Shown: positions 36,493 through 47,231 of the stretch, piece after piece
Layout: each line of letters starts with the position of its first letter
How positions within the stretch are numbered: the first letter of the stretch is position 1
From: Arcuatula senhousia
Taxonomy: Eukaryota > Mollusca > Bivalvia > Mytilida > Mytilidae
Assembly (NCBI GenBank): GCA_963971305.1
Contig: OZ020303.1
Span: forward strand, 19,093,184-19,157,183
DNA: 64,000 nucleotides
Direction: 5' to 3'
Translations under genes and position numbers: made by a program
Notes under the pieces: generated by a model
What the model was told of the DNA's origin: nothing
The model's input: the letters and a program-made list of their open reading frames with translations, nothing else
Databases searched by the model: none

Positions 36493-36585
36493 ATGGATAG
36501 TGATATTAAAAAGTTTTCTATGATGGGTGCTAAGGAGGATCCGGAGGTTTTTGAGGAGGAGATTCAGCCTGAAATGGACTCTCAG
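36493..36585 (+). CDS. Candidate alternative first coding exon of tetraspanin 2
   Basis: An ATG opens 31 codons that end at a consensus donor CAG|GTGAGT in phase 0. The peptide starts MDSDIKKFSMMGAKEDPEV and is strongly acidic. The exon at 48514 begins in phase 0, so joining them would keep the frame and give tetraspanin 2 a different N-terminus. A TATA box lies upstream. A separate ATG four bases earlier runs into a stop at once. It could also be the first exon of an unseen gene, or chance. Confidence 0.4.
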
Positions 36586-38091
36586 GTGAGTTAAAAGGTC
36601 CTTGTAGCTGAGACCTTATAAATGTTGCTGCTTTTTTATGCTTACTTTTACATGTAGTTTATCAAACGTAGCCTTATGTTTAAGAAGATGGTATAAATTC
36701 TGGGTTTTTTTTGTAACAATACCAAAAGCGGGTATTAAAACGTTTAGTTTTGGTTATGCTGTGTATCGATATTTCAAGGAGTAGCCTCTCATCAGCAGCA
36801 TTTGAGACAAAACATTGGAAGGTCGAAAACCAAAAGTATTGAATGAAAAGTACTCAAAGCCAAAAGGTTCGAACAAGGAAGCCAAATCTTTTTTGAAACC
36901 CCAAATAATGGCATAAAATTAGCTTTTTTTAATATTCAAAGTTTAACTCTTTTAACCAGTAAATTAAAGTGATTTTAGTACTGCATATAGTTTAGCGAAG
37001 ATGAATATATATATCCTTTCGTTTCATCAATACTTTTATTTTCCTTAGGTTAAGCAAAATAGCACTCAATTATTTCAATGTATTAAAAAACTTTTTTTGA
37101 AAAGCAACATCTTTTTGAATAAACTTTAAACTTCTTCCATTGGTGTAATATGCTTTAACAGGTACATTGTTACATACATATTTTTTCCCTTTTGTTTAAA
37201 CAAATGGGTTTTTTTTAAATACTTTAAAACCATACATACAAAATACAAACAAAATTCTTTATTTAATTATGTTGTTTTTTCTTCTTCAAAAGAAGGGTCG
37301 AATTTCTAATCTTAAAGTAACAAGCTTATTCCATTTCATATAGGAAATACTATATTCAGTTAGTGTATTGGGCTATAAAAATGGTCACAGATGTCCCGCA
37401 ATGAACATTTTATCCTGTATTCATCAATAAGCTTAATCAATTCATAGACTATATCAGGTCACAAAACCATCTGTGTTTATCTCTTGTACGTATATAGTCT
37501 TAAAAGATCCTAATCTAAACAGATATATCCATAATTCTTTAGTTCTCATTTTTGTAATTAGTCTGCTTAAAATGTAACCGACCCACAAATAACCTAGACG
37601 CGAAATGTGTAGAAACTCATTCATTTTAGACCCACGTCTTCATTTAATATGCAACACATAATCAGATTTGCTCTTCTAAAGCACCAAGAGGCAACACTAA
37701 CATATAGTACCTGTTGATTTAGGTTTAACGTGCAATTGTAACGCCCAGTGATTCTTTCATCTGGTGGACTGAAGACTTAGATTAGGAACAAAAACTACAT
37801 AGTTTTAGCTAATAGAATAAAATAATTTACCTAAAAAATCTACATGAAAATTTAAAAACAGAAACAGGGGGTGTTATATTTTGTTTATTGTCAGCTTTTA
37901 TATGCATATTCCAACGACTGCTAGTTTAGCTGAAACATCATAAAAGGGGCCACATTAAAGTTTAAAAAGTTCCAAAGTTCCCAGGATACTGACAATGTAC
38001 CTTCACAATTTCCTATTTCCAAGGCAAAGGATCTGTGACAAATAAGGAATAACAAAACTTTTTATTATTATATGATTTAAAACTAATCTTT
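36586..38091. other. Possible first intron; no gene recognised
   Basis: AT-rich sequence following the GTGAGT donor. No repeats or coding regions recognised. Confidence 0.4.
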
Positions 38092-38345
38092 AACAAGAAC
38101 AGAATTCATGGGTCCCCCGCCGAATGGATGGAACAAATTCTAAATCCGCTCGCAAAACAGAAAGAAGGTAAGAGATTGACCTGGAAACACATGCCACCAT
38201 ATAAGACCCCTATCTGCAAACTAAATATCGAAAGCCTACGAATAGTAGTATAGCTGGGAACTCTGTTACAGAAAAGAGTGTGACGGACAGACGGACACCG
38301 GCATTTCTATGTCTCCGCCCGCGTTGCGGCGGAGACAAAAAAAGC
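38092..38345 (-). repeat. Short hairpin-led element, family 6
   Basis: On the minus strand it opens with a strong hairpin, GTCTCCGCCGC-AAC-GCGGGCGGAGAC, followed by a GTCCGTCTGTCCGTC tract, one core of about 150 bp, GGCGGGGGAC (inverse of the start), and the end TGTTCTTGTT. It has a single core, unlike its relatives. Confidence 0.68.
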
Positions 38346-41300
38346 TAAAGATACAATTACAGTATAAGATTAACGTGTAAAATTTTTGAACATTTTGTTT
38401 TTATATTCATAACTCTTGATCAGAAAAGAACAATATCTATAACTAAAGATTATTTGTACAATATCATTCTACAACCCAATCGTTCACCACTATCTGCTAA
38501 TTAAAACGAGAAATTAATACCACTTGATTCAGCTGAATGCCTGTATTGTTTGCCTGTTCATATAAACATTATATACCATCTTTTCTTACATTAATGAGAA
38601 ACATATTGCATACCTGCATGATTCTATTTTACTTGAGATGAGCATGGTTTCTATCTTCTCTACCTGAAAAAAAACACTTCTGTATATAATTTTATTATGT
38701 TTTATGGGAAAGTTGTAACAGATTTCCTCAAAAACACTAATTATATCAAGATACAGCGAGTGGGTGATTCTACTATTTAATGAATTGCATTCGTTAATAG
38801 ATTTCTTTATGCAATAAATACATTCTTGAATTATTCTGACGTTTAATTTTTAATGCAGAAAACTGCATATTCTCATTAAACCGCATTAAATATACTACTT
38901 TTCCTTAAATGTTAATTATATAAATTTTCCATCGTTTCTAGTCACTGGAAAATATCAGTCATTTATTGAGAAAAAGTTATATTTTGGAATTACCAGTAGC
39001 ATTTCATTTCATACTTTAATACAAACATTTTACAATATACTATCAAACAATCGGTATATATGCAAGTTTTTTTAATTTATATATTCATGGACATATTTGA
39101 ATATTCAAGGTAATTTGTAAATTAATATGAAAGTATACATAAAAATTGACAGAAATTAAAACAAATTGTTTTAAACTATCCGACAAAGTAAAATGAACTT
39201 TAAAAAAATAAAATATGTTGCACTGTGGCCTGTGTATAAATAAAAAAGATAAATAGTGGATGGTGAAGCCACGTTTAAAAGGTAAAAACTAAATAAGAAA
39301 TATAAATAAATAAAACCTTTAAAACAACTAAAACAAGATTGCCCAAATTTTCGTATATAAAGTCCTTCTTCAGGGGCTAAAAAGTAAAAGATGTTCACAC
39401 ATCGACTGTCGAAGAACATCACGTGGTATCTTAATCCTGAACTTGATGACTATTTTTTTTTTCTGAAAGCAAAGTAATGGAAATTAAAGCTTAAATAAAT
39501 TCTCATTGATTAAAATCACAACTCCCGGTTAGGGTCGGATACCTTGAAATCGCTACTTACCAAATTCACTTTTGTAAAATGTTTGTACCAAATCTGCTGA
39601 ATACTTAAAACATAACAAATAGAATGAAAAATTATCTTCGAATTCATCACTTCGAATGAAAATTGACATTCACACTCCCCGCCTGACCATTTCAACTTTT
39701 CTTTAAAACGTTTTATACAATGGGTGTTTAATACTTTGTGTTTTTCTGACAATTCAATACAAATGGGTACATTTATTTGACCTTTTGGACTTGGAAATTG
39801 AATCTTCGATACAATTTTTCAAATTTATTGGTATTTTTCAAATTTTCTGTTTTTTAAGAAAATCAAAATGGCTTCTTTTTTAATCATTATCAATAAATTC
39901 CATGTCAAACCTCGGCATGGATAAACTTCGGGAGAATAAAACAAGTAGATGACAAAAAATTATAATGTATCGAATTGGCATTAATTTTCGGGGTGTAACG
40001 TTTCTTTTGTCCATAAATATATTAAAAAAAAATCTTAAATACCAGCGCAATACCGCTTATAGGAACTACATGTATGTATATATTGGTCAAGTTCTGATTA
40101 TATATACTTTTTGTTGGAACTAGCATTTTTTGTCTTTTTACATTGTGAGGCTTGCCGTTTTGTGCAATGGTATTTTGCATGGCGGAACCAACATATATAA
40201 TTATTCACAATAATTCGTGTGATGACAAAAGGAATGACTTTGGCTCGCGTTAGACGGCATTGTTGTTGTCAGACCTAATTATGCGATGATGGGTTTATGT
40301 ATTCTAGTTTGTTTAATATTTATACAAGGCTAGGTGGTGACAAAGCTTTCAACGATTAACAAACCTTACAAAACAAACTACAACAAATATAACAAACGAA
40401 CCATCGTTATGTCAATATAAAATATGTAAGGAATTCAATATTTCAAACTTGACAAATATACTTATGAAATAAAAATATATATAAATATTTAAAACAATTG
40501 CATTCATTATCGGTGGCGAATAAGCTTGTCCGTTCCTTTTTCACTGAAAATAGTTGGATTCTACTAGTCTATATATCAAGGAATTTTAAATTCCTCAAGT
40601 AAACATAGGATATAAAAAGTACAAAAAAAGTAACTGTTTTTCTATATAGATTTTTTATATGCTCTCTTTTGCATATTTTGTGAGAGGTGTAATGAAAGCA
40701 TTAGTAACTTGTTAAAAGTGTTAAAAATACATGTCAAGCTAAGCATGGTGGTCTCTGCATCATAGTTCCCGTTGTTTATTATCAGAGTACCCAGTAGGCA
40801 TAAATAGTAAAGTTAAAAGATGGCTAATGGGCTCAGAAAATGGAGATGAACATCTCAATCATACACAGGATTCTCAAAAATTTTAAGAAAAGCTAGCATG
40901 GCATCTAGATGCCAACATGACCAGATTTGATTAATGATTATTAGAATTTCCAGCAAAAAGCAAAATAACGATGAAAAGTGTACTTAATCCATGAAAATAT
41001 AAATTATATAAGACCTCTAGAAGATGTAGCGGTTATGGCGGCTGACAGAGCTAAGGATCGTTTTAAAGGGGACTCTCGGGTTATAAGACCTCAACGAAAA
41101 TGAAGTGTCAGTGCGAGCATTCGTTATATGGCCGGAGAAAAGAGGTGCTTCCGAAGATAAATAGATTTATCTCTTGAAGAAATACACTGTATAAAACGCT
41201 CTATGATTCTTACTTTAATTCCATTGATCCGCAAATTCATGATATTGAATCAACATGATTTCAATATTTTGCTATGGATTTTTACGGTATTGAATATTTC

Positions 41301-42324
41301 ACGTAAAAATATTTTATGAAATTAAATGAATTTTCTACTCAGATTATAAATAAATTATAATTAAAACCTATTGATTTTGAGAAGTCATTGCTCCCTATAT
41401 TGCACCCCAGAGTCTGCAACTGATGTCTCCAGTTTTCCAGTGACACAACACACAAACATATGCAGATCGATACGACAAACAGATTGCTTAATGTTCTTAA
41501 TTCTACCACTGATCCTTAACATGGAATTTCCAGGTTTCAGTCTGTGTGGAACTGGAAGCCACGAATGATTGGTGTATAGTAGAAGTAGTGTGTATAGTAT
41601 CGGAGCCAGCTGATGTCGATATGGCGAACAGCTGGGGAGATGGTTTTGATTTGAAGATGAATTATTTAATTGATTTTAAATCAGAGATTTAAACATTGCA
41701 GCATATTGCGGATTGCAAATTGATCCGACCATAAAGGTTCAAATATGAAGAAGATATATTGTAAAACACGTGGAGTTAGCCATTTTTACGCTGCGCAAGA
41801 AAACAGAAGACGTTTCATGCTAGTTTGCATAGCTAGCTTTTCGCAATTTCCATTTTCTGAACTTTTAGTTATAAAGAATAGTTTTATGATTAAAGATTTT
41901 TTTCGTGAAACATCGATCATAATGAAGGTAAAGTTTGGAATTAAGACCCGGTTTTGGATTTTGGGAGAGACATGTATCTTAAAATCAAGATTAATCGCAA
42001 GAACTGTAAAATTTCGGACATTTTTTTAATCGACGGCAACCGTAAAGAGTTTTTCATTGCCGCCAATGGTATCTCTTTCCTTAATAGCACTATTTGCATC
42101 TATACTACATGTATAGACTAAATGATGTAGTTTGAGAGATTTGTCTCATAATCATATATATAAAGATACAATTTTCTTTTATCTCTCTATGTATTTATAT
42201 TGTGTCTAATGAGGGAAACAGTAGCTCACTTCATTAAAATAAATGTTATGCATATATGACAATTATTTTTGGCTTAAAATTCATCCTCTACTTCCATGTA
42301 AGAAAAAAAAAGATTATTTGACAA
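38346..42324. other. Intergenic or first-intron sequence without a recognised gene
   Basis: AT-rich. A 94-codon open frame at 41745-42029 has no recognisable domain and no splice or promoter support. Nothing else supportable. Confidence 0.4.
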
Positions 42325-42456
42325 TTATAATAATAACTTTATTCTCATCAACCAATCTTACAGAGGTACAGAGAAATACTATATACAATATTTACAGTAT
42401 TACATAAAATGACATCATAAACATCAACAGATATAGATACTAATACAATGTAATTA

Positions 42457-42487
<31 letters not shown>

Positions 42488-42488
42488 G
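42457..42488 (+). repeat. (ACAG)n microsatellite
   Basis: Eight ACAG units in tandem, within the 3' untranslated part of the LINE remnant. Confidence 0.92.
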
Positions 42489-42698
42489 TTAGTCAAGAAG
42501 ACTCGTTTTTTTATTGATTATCTTAATAAATTTACAGAGCTTGTAGAGTTTAACCTTGTTTTGGGTTGTCATAGTTTCTCTAAACTTTAAAATATTTGGG
42601 TTTCGAATTAGATGTCCACCGATCAGATTTCTTCTTTCTTGAGACAATGTATTGCATTCCAAAATATAATGAAATTCATCCCCAATTTGCTCATTTAA

Positions 42699-43084
42699 GA
42701 GGCTGTCCATGTAGAAATCAGGCAAAAGCCTACAGAAGCTGGTACATGAAGAATTTTATCCCAGCAAATTTTTTTTGTTGGACTCGTATGTAAAACAAAA
42801 ATCACCAAGATTCGTTTGAAAGCAACATGTATGACTTGTGATTCAGCCTTAAAGTTCATGAACAAAACAACCAAATTTAGCAAATATGCAAGAGTTATCT
42901 CCCTTTTTCTGCATATTTTCAATGCATTCTATATAAATTATATCTAAGTTATCACTTCAATAAACCAAAAATCTGCATTTGTTTTGGGGAATTGATGTTA
43001 ACCTGATGTGAAATCAATGAAAATTTTTGAAAAACAAAATTTGTCATGTGCCAGCTATTGCCTGAGTTTTGCTTGGACAGCCTC
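42699..43084. mobile_element. TTAA-flanked MITE (piggyBac-type target)
   Basis: The ends are perfect 10-bp inverted repeats, GAGGCTGTCC and GGACAGCCTC, extending imperfectly to about 50 bp (shared CAGGCAA, AGCTGG, ACATGA). TTAA flanks both sides (42695-42698 and 43085-43088). It interrupts the LINE remnant, and ignoring it and one TTAA restores a continuous frame. TTAA duplication is typical of piggyBac and Kolobok mobilisers. No transposase is encoded. Confidence 0.8.
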
Positions 43085-43088
43085 TTAA

Positions 43089-45936
43089 AAGATACTGCTT
43101 GTATATGGTAAATCACAAGCAAGAAAATCTTACGGTCTTAATCGTTTTCCAACTGCTTACTGTTCCGGAACATTTGAGTTAACCCATTTCAAGTTGCTGA
43201 TTGCGGTTTGGTTGTAGTATGTGTTTTTGTCTCTGTGGTTAGGGTTTTTGGGATGATTCTATTTCTACTAATTTTGTTTTCGTCTTTTCGGATTTGCAGC
43301 ACTTGATTGTCCCCATTGGTACACCTTTGCTGCTTTCATTAACATATGACACGGCAAAACATAAATCAACTGAAATTTTTAAATTTGCAACCAAAAAACA
43401 ACCATCTGTTCGATAACTTGTGGGTAATAAATAAACAAAGAAAAAATGTTTTTTTTTGTTTTTTTTTCAATTTAAAAGAGTTCTATGGAAACCCTGATGA
43501 GAGCAAATAGATTTATAGGTTCTTATATAAGTTCTTGGAAAAGACCGGCTGATCTTTCACGAGTGATAGAATTTTTCAGTCTTTTTGCGAGTGGAGCGCA
43601 GCGGAACGAGTCAAAAGACCCAGACAATTCTATCACGAGTGAAAGATCTCCGCCGGTTTTCCAAAAACGCGTGTAAGTACCTATTTCTTCCGTAAAAATC
43701 ATTTTCTAGTATTCTGAAACCTTAGGTGACTTCATTCTAAAAACCGAAAGTTTAAAATAACATTGCATTTCATTGGTCTACATCATCGATCAATATCAGT
43801 ACCAGCGGTTATTATTGGTAAAATCGTTGCACGTGCTCGCATCTCAACCTGGTCATCATTTACGGAAGAAATTATTTTTCATCAAGTATAAAGGTTACAT
43901 AATTGCCGAAACATCTGATCAGGTGTCGGGTCCAGAAAAGCAAAGGGGATGCGTGGATGCTTGGTGTTTTTTTTTAATGGTCTAATAAAAACACAATGCA
44001 AAGTCTCCAGACGGTTTACCGAAAAGACCCATTTTGAACATGGAACAAATAACAGTAATACCATTCATTACTAACATTTGACAAAGCTTTGATAAAGAAT
44101 GTAATGGGGTTAAGCTACTTTTGTGGGCCCAACCTTTCCTTCTTTGGTGATTTTTAACAAGGCATAATAGAACGCACACAACAAAAGATCAACTCAACGG
44201 TACAAAGGCAGAGGAAACCTTATATATAGATAGTAGACAAGCCAACTCTATAAGGACTCAGGCATCTCTTCAAACTGATGTATGCTGAATTATTTTTGTT
44301 GTTGTTTCCTTTTCAGTATCATGGTTTTTTTCAGACATGTTCTTGTCTTGTTGTAATCATTCATCGCCGTAAAAATCAAAATGCTTCTTATAGAATTCCA
44401 AAATACTTTAAAGTTACTAACATGCCGGATATTGGACAATAGACTTGAAACAGTTTTTTGACTTTGACAGAATTAAAAACAAGATGGCGTAACGAGAAAA
44501 AGCATGCTTCTATATAATTGAAAGCTGCACTTCAATATGACACGATCCTTGTAGGTTTAATATTGATTTGCAGGCAAAAAATGTAAACGATTCTGAATGA
44601 ATGTTCTGAAAATAATATAACTAAAAGTAGAAGAATATCGACCAAACCAAATTAGACATTAAACGGTTTACTCTTTTTTCCTTGCTCATGGGTTCAGGCA
44701 GATAAAATGCGTAATCAATTACGTGGATACAAATTAAAGAAAAAAGATGGCTGTTTACGAAGAGGGTGACCTCGCATGTTAAGGATAGGGTTTACGGAGT
44801 TGGCAATTTTGGTTCCATGGTATCGATTTAATACAGATAGAAAGATAAGTGTTGTGTTGGGGATGAATATTGTCTCGAATTGACAAGATAATAGATGAAT
44901 GCTTGAGTTTAGACTTAACAAGGACTTTGGTGAATGATTAACGGATGATAGGTTGACCATTACGGTAAGTGTCTTCATGCATTATCACGAAGGACGTCAA
45001 AATTCTAGGTAATTACAGGCGACTGCTTTAATTCAAATTATAAGTATATTGATTATTATGGATAAAACACCACCAAGGGACAACTTTGTAAAGATTTCAT
45101 GAATCTATGCAGGAATGGTTTTCTTCGGTGACTTTCTTGGCTATTAGATATTTATGCATCAAAACATGGAAATGAATAATGGGAGTTACATTGACAGGTA
45201 CTGTATCTCAACACGTTTCTTATTTTGAGTTATTTTTTGCACTATGTGTTCTTACTTAAACTGATTTTTTTTTTATTTCAAGTCCAATTTAAATTAAAAT
45301 AACTTGAATAATCCAGTCTAGGTAATTTTTGATATTGTGTTTCAATTCTACCTGACCGAAGCTTGTTTAATTCTATGCACTCAGCTAGCTTTGCGAGGCC
45401 GACAAAACGTGAATTCGGAGAATTGCTAAATGTCCCCTTTTCCAGCAGCCAGGTTTCATCCCTTTACTTCTATGGTTCATTCTTTAAATGGGGTGTCCCG
45501 AAATTTTATCGGTTTTTACACGCCTGGACAGGATATTCTCGCTCATGTAAATGTAAAATTTATTGCATTTGACAAGCGTTTCGTATTAAAAAATAAGAAC
45601 AGCATGAAGAAACACACACAAAAAAACTGAAAAGCCATCAACAACGTGAACTCAAGTAGTAACAAGAGTGAACTCAAAAGAGAAAGCAGTTCATGCTTGC
45701 TTTTAAAAGCACACCTTTGACGCTGCTAATGGTCAATTCTGCTTGTCAAATCCGGCAAAGAAAGCTAACAAGACCAATCGATGTCTGGCCCTGCATCGAA
45801 CGGCAAAACGTTGAACCCTGTACGTTTTAGGGCCAATATGGACAGTAAATAGTTTTTGACACCTGCATCCTATTGTGGACTGACAAAGCATATTTGTCAC
45901 ATGCAACCCAATTTATTCCAGATCCTTATACATCTA
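43089..45936. other. Non-coding stretch with a long palindrome
   Basis: It holds a long palindrome (listed separately) and, at 43684-43877, a second inverted pair, ATTTCTTCCGTAAA / TTTACGGAAGAAAT. The segment at 44101-44150 (GGGGTTAAGCTA ... TGGGCCCAACCTT) resembles 20905-20935, so both are pieces of an unknown dispersed repeat. An ATG frame before AG|GTACTG at 45197 ends in phase 2 and was not called. Confidence 0.4.
43537..43662. repeat. Long imperfect palindrome
   Basis: Arms of about 55-60 bp: GGAAAAGACCGG ... GATCTTTCACGAGTGATAG pairs with CTATCACGAGTGAAAGATC ... CCGGTTTTCC around a GC-rich centre with GTGGAGCGCAGCGGAACGAG. Confidence 0.72.
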
Positions 45937-46395
45937 ACAAGAATATAAAAGAAGAACTAAAGTTATTGTGGAAAACAAATCAAAGTATCATTTCCGGTCC
46001 TTTTTTTACCCTTTATTTCTAAACAAAAACAGAGGGGACACCCGAAATCAAGCCCATCCTTTCTTTTATAGTAAGTAACATTACTGTAAAGTTTCATCGC
46101 ATTTGGTCAACCAGAACAAAAGTTATTGTGGAAACAAATAAAAAGGTCGCTTTTTTGCCCCTTTTGGACCCCTAATTTCTAAATGAATTTATAAAATGAT
46201 CCCAAAAGGGAGGTGCACATCTTCAACATATCTGTAATCAATGTGTAAAATTTTAGAAAGAACTAGTGTTTGGTTTTTGAGATTCAGATTACACAAGATA
46301 GGCACCCCATAGCGCGACAGACGTCACGGACAGAAGGACGGATGGAGTGACCCGACTTCTAGACCTGCTTTCGCCTTCGGCGACGCAGGTAAAAT
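45937..46395 (-). repeat. Tandem-core element, family 7 (two cores)
   Basis: On the minus strand it opens with a hairpin ACCTGCGTCGCC-GAA-GGCGAAAGCAGGT, then a TCCGTCCTTCTGTCCGTGAC tract, two cores of about 160 bp (shared AAAGTTATTGTGGAAA and ATTTCTAAA blocks on the + strand), and ends TATTCTTGTT. Confidence 0.68.
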
Positions 46396-47171
46396 ATAAT
46401 ATCGATAGATCGTAACTTACTAGGACGCTTATCTTCATTTTTGGGGAGTTAAACTTAAAGTTTTTCTCCAATCTGTTTTCTGTGGATAATTAAACAAGAG
46501 GAAGAGGAGTTATACCTAAACCACAGTTACACGTAACAAGATCACATGAACCTCTGTTTCAAGCATTTTTTTATATATTGCCGACTTGGGTGAAAAGTAC
46601 AATTATTATCACACGAGCTAGAAATTTTATCAATACTGAAAAGGACTGATAGGCCAGGTCGACTCGTCACAGGGAATTTCTCACCTATATCAATATTTTA
46701 AATCAATGTGCCGCAAGAAAAAAAATTGTAAAGGCCAACATACCGTATAAAAAATATATTCCTTTTGCACATTACAAAATCCCTGTGGACTCAATATACC
46801 AGCTATGTCGAATAATAAACGGATAACCAAATAAAATCAAAGTACTGTATCTTCTCTCATGTTTCTCTGAAAAAAAAAGTTTACTCATAAAAATTTAAAA
46901 GCATGCCGAGTGGGTTTTCCAGTGCCCTTTTCGTATTTTCCCCGCCACTCCAACTGTGTTTTTGAAATTAGAAACGTTTGACGGATTTCCGGTTATTTTT
47001 TCCCGACAGTTTATGAAGTGTTTTCAGACGACATAGATAAAGTACTGGTTGATTCGAAAGAAAATTTAGATTGAAATGTTGTTTTCATTTAACATGGTGA
47101 AATCGAATTACTTTTCTTATTCTAAAAGATCTTTTAACTTCCCTGAGGTTAGGTGAGACAGAACAAGAGAG
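46396..47171. other. Upstream region of tetraspanin 2
   Basis: No coding region. A promoter for the exon at 47172 is expected here, but no clear TATA box or initiator stands out. Confidence 0.4.
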
Positions 47172-47231
47172 ATGTCAAAATCAGAGATCTACTACTATGA
47201 TGCATACAGTAATGAACCAATGTCCACTAAG
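47172..47231 (+). CDS. Tetraspanin 2 predicted exon 1
   Basis: ATG opens 20 codons (MSKSEIYYYDAYSNEPMSTK), donor AAG|GTAAAA, phase 0. Four clustered tyrosines could be signalling or sorting sites. This is the nearest ATG exon upstream of 48514, but other first exons are possible. Confidence 0.55.

Larger units (their letters stand above)
42325..43165 (-). pseudogene. Non-LTR retrotransposon (LINE) 3' remnant, split by an inserted element
   Basis: The minus strand encodes the C-terminal end of a reverse-transcriptase polyprotein: IGDEFHYILECNTLSQERRN, then NPNILKFRETM and LYKLCKFIKII, a pattern I recognise from invertebrate LINEs. It ends near a TGAGAATAAAGTTATTATTAT tail. The upstream part resumes in frame beyond the inserted TTAA element (43089 onward) but soon meets stops. 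Only the last part of the element is present and it is inactive. Confidence 0.62.

Noticed and set aside
38130..38167. ATG frame ending at AG|GTAAGA
   Set aside because: It lies inside a family 6 repeat and ends in phase 2.
41745..42029. 94-codon open frame
   Set aside because: No recognisable domain, splice sites or neighbouring exons.
42457..42488. ACAG tandem repeat as a possible CRISPR-like array
   Set aside because: It is a four-base microsatellite without spacers in a eukaryotic genome.
45154..45196. ATG frame (MHQNMEMNNGSYID) ending at AG|GTACTG
   Set aside because: It ends in phase 2, which does not fit the phase-0 acceptor exons of tetraspanin 2.
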